Positions 59,047 through 64,000 of a DNA stretch of 64,000 nucleotides are shown piece after piece (within the stretch, counting starts at the first letter, position 1; each line of letters starts with the position of its first letter). The translations under genes were made by a program, and so were the position numbers. The DNA is from Clostridia bacterium (GTDB taxonomy: Bacteria > Bacillota > Clostridia > Oscillospirales > Acutalibacteraceae), in NCBI GenBank assembly GCA_017403185.1, contig JAFQON010000036.1:186001-250000 (forward strand), in the 5' to 3' direction. A model generated the notes under the pieces. That model made no database searches. It saw only the letters and a list, made by a program, of their open reading frames with translations, and was not told the DNA's origin.

Positions 59047-59976
59047 ATGACAAATCAAAAAACTGCCGTCACTCTCGGCAGCTTTGACGGCTTACACAAA
59101 GGACATATGAAGGTTATTGCCTGTGCTTTTGAAATGCAGCAAAAGCACGGGCTTTTGCCCTTGGTGCTTCTTTTTGACAGGCACCCGATGCTCACCGTTG
59201 CGGGCAAGGCGCCCGATACGGTTTTGCAGCCCGTTTTGCGGGATGAGCTTATTGCTCAGACAGGCGCAGGCAAAAGGATTATCAGCTTCAGGGATGTTAA
59301 GGACATGACCTGCCGTGAATTCTTTGAAAAAATTCTTATCGGTCAGCTCAATGCAGGCGGCATCTGCTGCGGTTGGAATTACCGCTTCGGCAAAAACAAC
59401 GAGGGCGGCTGCGAGGAGCTTCGGGCTCTTTGTGAGGAATACGGCGTTATTCTTGAAATCAGCGACCCCGTTGATTTTGACGGCAAGCCCGTCAGTTCAA
59501 CACGCATACGGCAGGCGGTTGAAAGCGGCAATATTCCCCTTGCAAATGCCTTGCTCGGCAGGGAATTCCGCTACAAGCAAACCGTTGTTGACGGTCAGCA
59601 CAGGGGCAGGCTCATCGGCGCACCGACCATAAATCAGCGGTTTGATGAGGGCTTTGTCAAACCCAAAAAAGGCGTTTATGCCTCAATAACCGTCGTTGAC
59701 GGCAAGGAGTATCCGTCGGTAACGAATATAGGCTTGCGACCCTCATTTGAAAACGAAGATTTTCGCAGTGAAACCTGTATTTTAGGCTTCAGCGGCAACC
59801 TTTACGGCATAGATATTGAGGTGAGGCTGCTCGATTATCTGCGTGATGAAATAAAATTCGGCTCAACGCAGGAGCTTTCGGCACAGATTCATAAGGATGC
59901 CGAAAAATCAATGCAAATTTTTGAAAACCGAGGTGAAAACGGCGATGTATGGAACATGGGAACAGCTCAGGGCTGA
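59047..59976 (+). CDS. ribF: Bifunctional riboflavin kinase/FAD synthetase RibF
   Basis: A 309-residue enzyme. The N-terminal FAD synthetase part has TLGSFDGLHKGHMKVI (GxFDGxHxGH) and CCGWNYRFGKNNEGG, then VSSTRIRQAVESGNI. The C-terminal riboflavin kinase part has GRLIGAPTINQRF (family GxPTxN, here GAPTIN), KPKKGVYASITVVDG and SVTNIGLRPSFE. It makes FMN and FAD. It starts one base after typA and overlaps the DNA glycosylase gene by 32 bases. Confidence 0.94.
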   Translation: MTNQKTAVTLGSFDGLHKGHMKVIACAFEMQQKHGLLPLVLLFDRHPMLTVAGKAPDTVLQPVLRDELIAQTGAGKRIISFRDVKDMTCREFFEKILIGQLNAGGICCGWNYRFGKNNEGGCEELRALCEEYGVILEISDPVDFDGKPVSSTRIRQAVESGNIPLANALLGREFRYKQTVVDGQHRGRLIGAPTINQRFDEGFVKPKKGVYASITVVDGKEYPSVTNIGLRPSFENEDFRSETCILGFSGNLYGIDIEVRLLDYLRDEIKFGSTQELSAQIHKDAEKSMQIFENRGENGDVWNMGTAQG

Positions 59977-60517
59977 CTGTATGCAGTGCAGAAAATGCTC
60001 CCTTTGCGAAACGAGAACAAACCTTGTTTTCGGCGTAGGCAATGAGAATGCCGAGGTTATGTTTATCGGCGAAGGACCGGGCGAAAACGAGGATTTGCAG
60101 GGCGAGCCCTTTGTGGGAAGGGGCGGAAAGCTTCTTGATAAATACCTTGAAGCCATTGACCTTGACCGCAGAAAGAATATTTATATTGCCAATATGGTAA
60201 AATGCCGTCCTCCCAAAAACAGAGACCCCCTGCCCGAGGAGCAGGACAGCTGCATCGAATGGCTCAGAGAGCAGACAAGGCTTATCAGACCCAAAATCAT
60301 CGTGTGCCTCGGCAGGATTTCGGCTCAGAGGCTCATCTCCAAGGATTTCAAGGTCACAAAGCAGCACGGTGATTTCATAGAAAAGGGCGGAATTCTCTTT
60401 ATGGGCACCTTCCACCCTGCCGCACTTTTGAGAAATCCCAATCAGAAGCCCGATGCGCTTGAGGATTTTCTTGCGCTTCAAAGAAAAATCAAGGAAATCT
60501 GCGACCATACATATTAA
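59945..60517 (+). CDS. Uracil-DNA glycosylase, family 4 (Fe-S)
   Basis: About 190 residues from ATG 59945 (GAGGTG upstream). Family-4 UDG features: C12-x2-C15 with CRKCSLC, FIGEGPGENEDLQGEPFVGRGGKLL split here as motif 1 (GEGPGxxE), NMVKCRPPKNRDP and SCIEWL carrying the other cluster cysteines, and TFHPAALLRNP (motif 2). It removes uracil from DNA during base excision repair and binds a [4Fe-4S] cluster. It overlaps ribF, so the two are probably coupled. Confidence 0.95.
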   Translation: MYGTWEQLRADCMQCRKCSLCETRTNLVFGVGNENAEVMFIGEGPGENEDLQGEPFVGRGGKLLDKYLEAIDLDRRKNIYIANMVKCRPPKNRDPLPEEQDSCIEWLREQTRLIRPKIIVCLGRISAQRLISKDFKVTKQHGDFIEKGGILFMGTFHPAALLRNPNQKPDALEDFLALQRKIKEICDHTY

Positions 60518-60529
60518 AGGTGTGATTGA

Positions 60530-61951
60530 ATGGCAAATATCTCCCAAAACAAACGCTATGTAGGCGTTAAGGAAACCGTGCTTTACGGCATAGCAAACGG
60601 CGGGCAGGTTATCGGTTACAACATGGTGAGAAATCAGCTCACCTTCTTCCTTGTAACCGTTTTCGGTGTGCCTGCGCAGGCGGTTGCAACCATGATTTTT
60701 GTTATGGGTTTGTGGGATGCGTTCAATGACCCTCTTATGGGCAGCGTTGTTGACCGCACACGCACCCGTTTCGGCAAATTGCGCCCATATCTTATGTTTG
60801 TGCCGCTTCCGCTCGGCGTTGCAACCGTGCTTTTCTTCGGCGGTGCAACCTTCCTTGACGGTGTTGAGTCAACCGGGCTGAAAATCGCCTATATGTGTAT
60901 TACATATTTTATTTGGGAAATGCTCTATACCATAGGCGATATTCCTTATTGGGGTCTTTCGGCGGCTATTTCACCAAATCCTGCCGACCGTTCAAGAGTA
61001 ATCACCTCTGCACGGTTTATTTCAAACATCATAGGCGGTCTGCCCGGAATAATAGTGCCCGTCTGCATTGACCTTTCACGCAACGGCTCAATTCCGTTCA
61101 CAATGGCGCAGGTATTCCTTTTTCTCGGTGTTGTTGCAGGCACTGTGGGAATGGGTCTTTTCTCCCTTGCGGGATTTTTCACAAAGGAGAGAATAATCCG
61201 CAATTCCGATGAACCCAAGGTGTTTGACTGTTTCAGATATCTCTTTAAAAATAAGCCGCTTCTTCTGCTCGTTTCATCATCGGTGCTTGGCACTGTCGGC
61301 GGTATTGCGGATATCTTTATGCAGTATTTTTACACTTTTTCAATCGGCACGGCGAGCCTTTCGCTTGTTGCCGGCATACCCGGCACAATTGCGGGATATT
61401 TCACATATCTGATTATGCCGAAAATCGAAAAACTTGACTCCAAAAAGCTTATAGTCAGAATATCATTTCTCAAAGCGGCGGTTGCGGGAGTTATCTTCCT
61501 TGCAGGCTGCAAATTCTACACAAATCCTTTGGTTGTTGTGCCCCTGCTTGCAGTGCAGGGCATATTCAACAGCCTTGTTTCAAGCATAATGCTGGTAATT
61601 CCTACCAAAATGACGGGTGACACCGTTGACTATATGGAATGGAAAACGGGCGAGCGCAACGAGGGCATGACCTTCTCGCTTCTCACATTTGTGAGCAAGC
61701 TCACGGGCTCCTTCGGCACGGCGTTTGCAACGGCAATCATTCCGCTCATCGGTTTAAGTCAGGTCGGTTCGGACCTTGTGCTTGTTGAGAGTGGTGTGAA
61801 TACCCGTCTCTGGCTGTGGGGGCTTGTAACATTTATCCCTGCGGCACTCAATCTTCTTTCGCTCATTCCCTATATTTTCTATGACCTGAGCGGCGACAAG
61901 CTTGCACAAATCCGCAAGGAGCTTGAGGAGAGAAGAGCAGAAAAACAGTAA
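60530..61951 (+). CDS. GPH-family sugar:cation symporter (2)
   Basis: A 473-residue paralog of the transporter at 55585 with about 12 membrane segments and the same motifs: GLWDAFNDPLMGSVVDRTRTRFGKLRPY in sequence (split for length), YTIGDIPYWGLSAAISPNPADRSRV and KMTGDTVDYMEWKTGERNEG. It belongs to the GPH family; the sugar is unknown. It closes the typA-ribF-udg run and is followed by a strong terminator. Confidence 0.92.
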   Translation: MANISQNKRYVGVKETVLYGIANGGQVIGYNMVRNQLTFFLVTVFGVPAQAVATMIFVMGLWDAFNDPLMGSVVDRTRTRFGKLRPYLMFVPLPLGVATVLFFGGATFLDGVESTGLKIAYMCITYFIWEMLYTIGDIPYWGLSAAISPNPADRSRVITSARFISNIIGGLPGIIVPVCIDLSRNGSIPFTMAQVFLFLGVVAGTVGMGLFSLAGFFTKERIIRNSDEPKVFDCFRYLFKNKPLLLLVSSSVLGTVGGIADIFMQYFYTFSIGTASLSLVAGIPGTIAGYFTYLIMPKIEKLDSKKLIVRISFLKAAVAGVIFLAGCKFYTNPLVVVPLLAVQGIFNSLVSSIMLVIPTKMTGDTVDYMEWKTGERNEGMTFSLLTFVSKLTGSFGTAFATAIIPLIGLSQVGSDLVLVESGVNTRLWLWGLVTFIPAALNLLSLIPYIFYDLSGDKLAQIRKELEERRAEKQ

Positions 61952-61956
61952 AAAGC

Positions 61957-61986
61957 AAAACCTGCAGGAAGTTACCTGCAGGTTTT
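61957..61986 (+). terminator. Strong terminator after the second GPH transporter
   Basis: Perfect 12-bp stem AAAACCTGCAGG/CCTGCAGGTTTT with a 6-base loop, then a T/A-rich run. Confidence 0.9.
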
Positions 61987-62055
61987 ATTATTTATATCGT
62001 TGTTTGTTATATAAAGAGCGTTTTTGCATAAAAAAAGAGCATTTTTGCGTTTTGA

Positions 62056-62084
62056 TTGACAAGGTGTTTAATAACTGATATCAT
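62056..62084 (+). promoter_or_regulatory. Promoter of the terminal repeat-protein gene
   Basis: TTGACA (62056-62061), 17-base spacer, TATCAT (62079-62084), about 33 bases before ATG 62117. Confidence 0.65.
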
Positions 62085-62116
62085 AAAATTACATATCAGA
62101 AGAAAGGACGATCGTT

Positions 62117-64000
62117 ATGGAAGCATTATATTTGAGGATTTTATCATTTATTCTTTCGGCAATGATGTTTATGTTCAACGGAATTTCTTCGGTTTTTCCG
62201 TGGATTCTTCCCGATGAACCCATTCAGAATGAGGCTGTGATATATGACGGCTCACATTTTGATTTTGAAGGCGATACCGCAGTTATTTCCGACTATGTAA
62301 CATGGATTCAGACAGCTGACGAAGAGTATGCAAGCCGCAACGATTGGAAATATTTCTTCACGCATAATCTTGCTCTTGTAAAAGTAACCGCACCCGTGGG
62401 CGGCGAACTGACAGTAAATTCTATAGCGGAAAACGGCGATGTGCTTGAGGTTGAATATACCGTAAGGTACAGAAAAGGCACGGAAGCTCAGCAGGCAGTC
62501 AATGTTATTCTGATTGCAACAAGCAAGGCGGTCAACGGCATCAGCACAAAAGAAAACATTGATTCTTATGAGATCTTTGTTCCCGAAGAAGCCCTTGAAT
62601 TTGATGGGTATAAATACAGAATTACCGAAGCGGCAAGCTTCAACGAAACCTATTACAGCAGTATAGCAACAACTTTCAGCGATTATGAATCGTGGCAGAA
62701 CTATCTTTCGGGCAAAGACAAAAATCTTACCGCTTATGACGAAACATATTTTGAAAATAATAATTTGGCGGTTTATTATATTGGTGTGCCCTATGAAAAT
62801 AAACAGCTTGAACTTTGTAAAATGTATGAATATAACGGCAATGTTGATATAACCGTTAAAGGCAGTGATACCGATACGCAGATACCTGCAGGGGAATATG
62901 CCGTTGTGCTTGAACTCACAAAAGAGCAAGAAGGCAGATATAAAGAAATTCAAGGTTTTATGGATGAAGCAAGGGTATATTCGTCAGACTATTTTTTGAA
63001 ATATATTCAGAAGGATGAATATGTAAAAGTCTTTTCGGATTATGATACTTGGGAAACCTATGCAGATACCTATTATTTCCTCAACGATTCAAATGTTATT
63101 TTTCCCAAATTTTTCGAAGAAAAGAATCTTGCGATGATTTCCGTTATGCTCCCGACGGAACATTATTCCGTCAATGTTGAGCCGCTTGTTAAAAACGGCA
63201 ATTCGGTTGAGGTTGTTTACAGCGTTTCCGAAAGGGAATACGCAAGCGCAACAATGGTTTATTATTGTATCATTCTTGCTGAAATTTCAAAGGATGTTAC
63301 CGATATAGAGGTAACCCATAAAGGCTTTAAAAACCGTTTCGCTACATTTGATACCTCAGATTTCAACATTGATGATAACGCTGACCCCGTTCTGATTTCC
63401 GATTATAATGAATGGAAATCAACGGTAAAAAAAGATATTCCCGCATTTGAAAAATATAACGAGAGTTATTTCAGGGATTATGCGGTTGTTCTTATCCCCG
63501 AAGCCGGTGTGGATTGGTACAGAACAGTGGATATGTTAAAACTTTTTGAAAATAAAGATACCGTTGAAATAATGTACGGCATAAACGGCAAGCTTGACGG
63601 CGCGGGTGCTGCTTACGTAAACGACATAACCATTCTTGTTGAGGTAACCAAAAACATAAAGAACACTTCGATTGTAAGAAAGGATACTAATAACGATTAT
63701 CTTCAGTTCAAACATTTCGGTCCGCTTGATTTCAGCGGAGAATATTTTATTGTTTCCGATTACGAAACATGGAAGGCTTGTGCCGATATTGAAGATGAGA
63801 GACTTTCAGAATATAACGAAGCGTATTTTGAGAATAATTCAGTTGCGCTCTTTATGGTGACTACTCCCAACACCGACGGAATAATCAATCCGTATTATAT
63901 TTATGAAGAGGACGGGGTTCTGAATTTCGGCTACGGAATAATTGATAACAGTTCGTTCCCTGCGTTGGGCTTCAGAACGGTTCTTGTTGAAGTGAGCAAA
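62117..64000 (+). CDS. Exported protein with about 120-residue repeats (3' end cut by window)
   Basis: The frame from ATG 62117 stays open to the window edge (628 codons). The N-terminus MEALYLRILSFILSAMMFMF is a signal or membrane segment. Five repeats then begin near residues 57, 187, 306, 427 and 545, each with the pattern (I/F/V)SDYxxW and, 12-20 residues later, Y-N/D-E-x-YF-x-x-N followed by a hydrophobic AV/AL strand. Variants are ISDYVTW, FSDYESW, FSDYDTW, ISDYNEW and VSDYETW. I do not recognise the family. A role as a surface or adhesion protein is inferred only from export and repeats. AAAGGA precedes the start. Confidence 0.8.
   Translation, partial: MEALYLRILSFILSAMMFMFNGISSVFPWILPDEPIQNEAVIYDGSHFDFEGDTAVISDYVTWIQTADEEYASRNDWKYFFTHNLALVKVTAPVGGELTVNSIAENGDVLEVEYTVRYRKGTEAQQAVNVILIATSKAVNGISTKENIDSYEIFVPEEALEFDGYKYRITEAASFNETYYSSIATTFSDYESWQNYLSGKDKNLTAYDETYFENNNLAVYYIGVPYENKQLELCKMYEYNGNVDITVKGSDTDTQIPAGEYAVVLELTKEQEGRYKEIQGFMDEARVYSSDYFLKYIQKDEYVKVFSDYDTWETYADTYYFLNDSNVIFPKFFEEKNLAMISVMLPTEHYSVNVEPLVKNGNSVEVVYSVSEREYASATMVYYCIILAEISKDVTDIEVTHKGFKNRFATFDTSDFNIDDNADPVLISDYNEWKSTVKKDIPAFEKYNESYFRDYAVVLIPEAGVDWYRTVDMLKLFENKDTVEIMYGINGKLDGAGAAYVNDITILVEVTKNIKNTSIVRKDTNNDYLQFKHFGPLDFSGEYFIVSDYETWKACADIEDERLSEYNEAYFENNSVALFMVTTPNTDGIINPYYIYEEDGVLNFGYGIIDNSSFPALGFRTVLVEVSK

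Noticed and set aside
62252-62953. A 233-codon minus-strand open frame near the window end
   Set aside because: It is antisense to the repeat protein, which has a promoter, ribosome site and internal repeats. The antisense product is Ile/Phe-rich without family features.

Overview
The window looks like chromosomal DNA of an anaerobic member of the Bacillota, class Clostridia, probably a gut-type Oscillospiraceae or Ruminococcaceae relative. The evidence is moderate GC, strong AGGAGG ribosome sites, TTGACA-17-TATAAT promoters, a TPP riboswitch upstream of the ECF thiamine transporter component thiT, an FtsW/penicillin-binding protein pair, TypA, RibF, MnmA and a family-4 uracil-DNA glycosylase. 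No prophage, integrase, transposase or CRISPR array was seen. The genus cannot be fixed from the sequence alone.

Layout. 1-13222 is mostly housekeeping: a truncated PHP phosphoesterase, mnmA, a divergent ftsW-pbp pair, a lipoprotein, a riboswitch-controlled thiT, a membrane protein, a solitary 5S rRNA gene with its own consensus promoter, an M14 peptidase, a nudix-maf pair, tRNA-Pro(TGG) and a large secreted 5'-nucleotidase. 13274-37985 is one long co-directional locus of 22 genes with one clear promoter at its head and a complex inverted repeat at its tail. 38001-46119 holds glycan-directed genes (NamZ-like, GH84, two ceramidase-like paralogs, a GH39-like protein). 46131-48813 is an AT-richer DpnII-type restriction-modification island. 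48915-61951 is mixed: a metallophosphatase, a DD-carboxypeptidase, an Eis-like acetyltransferase, an epimerase-like protein, a GNAT-oxidoreductase fusion, two GPH sugar transporters, typA, ribF and udg. Two miniature repeat elements lie in this stretch. The window ends inside a repeat-containing exported protein.

The most unusual content is the 13.3-37.9 kb locus. Polysaccharide genes (CpsB phosphatase, two Wzz-tyrosine-kinase fusions, an initiating sugar transferase, glycosyltransferases, two pyruvyl-transferase family proteins, a flippase) are interleaved with two paralogous sets of peptide-modification genes. Each set has a radical SAM/SPASM enzyme, a PqqD-type recognition domain, an HPr-kinase-like protein, a PF14907-type nucleotidyltransferase and a small SipW-like Ser/His peptidase. 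In each set a short peptide gene starting MKK-x-Y-x-x-P follows the radical SAM gene directly. The first peptide gene (14989-15144) encodes only 51 residues. An ABC exporter heads the second set. I read this as two candidate RiPP pathways, possibly with phosphorylated or nucleotidylated products, wired into a surface-glycan operon. The product and chemistry are inference.
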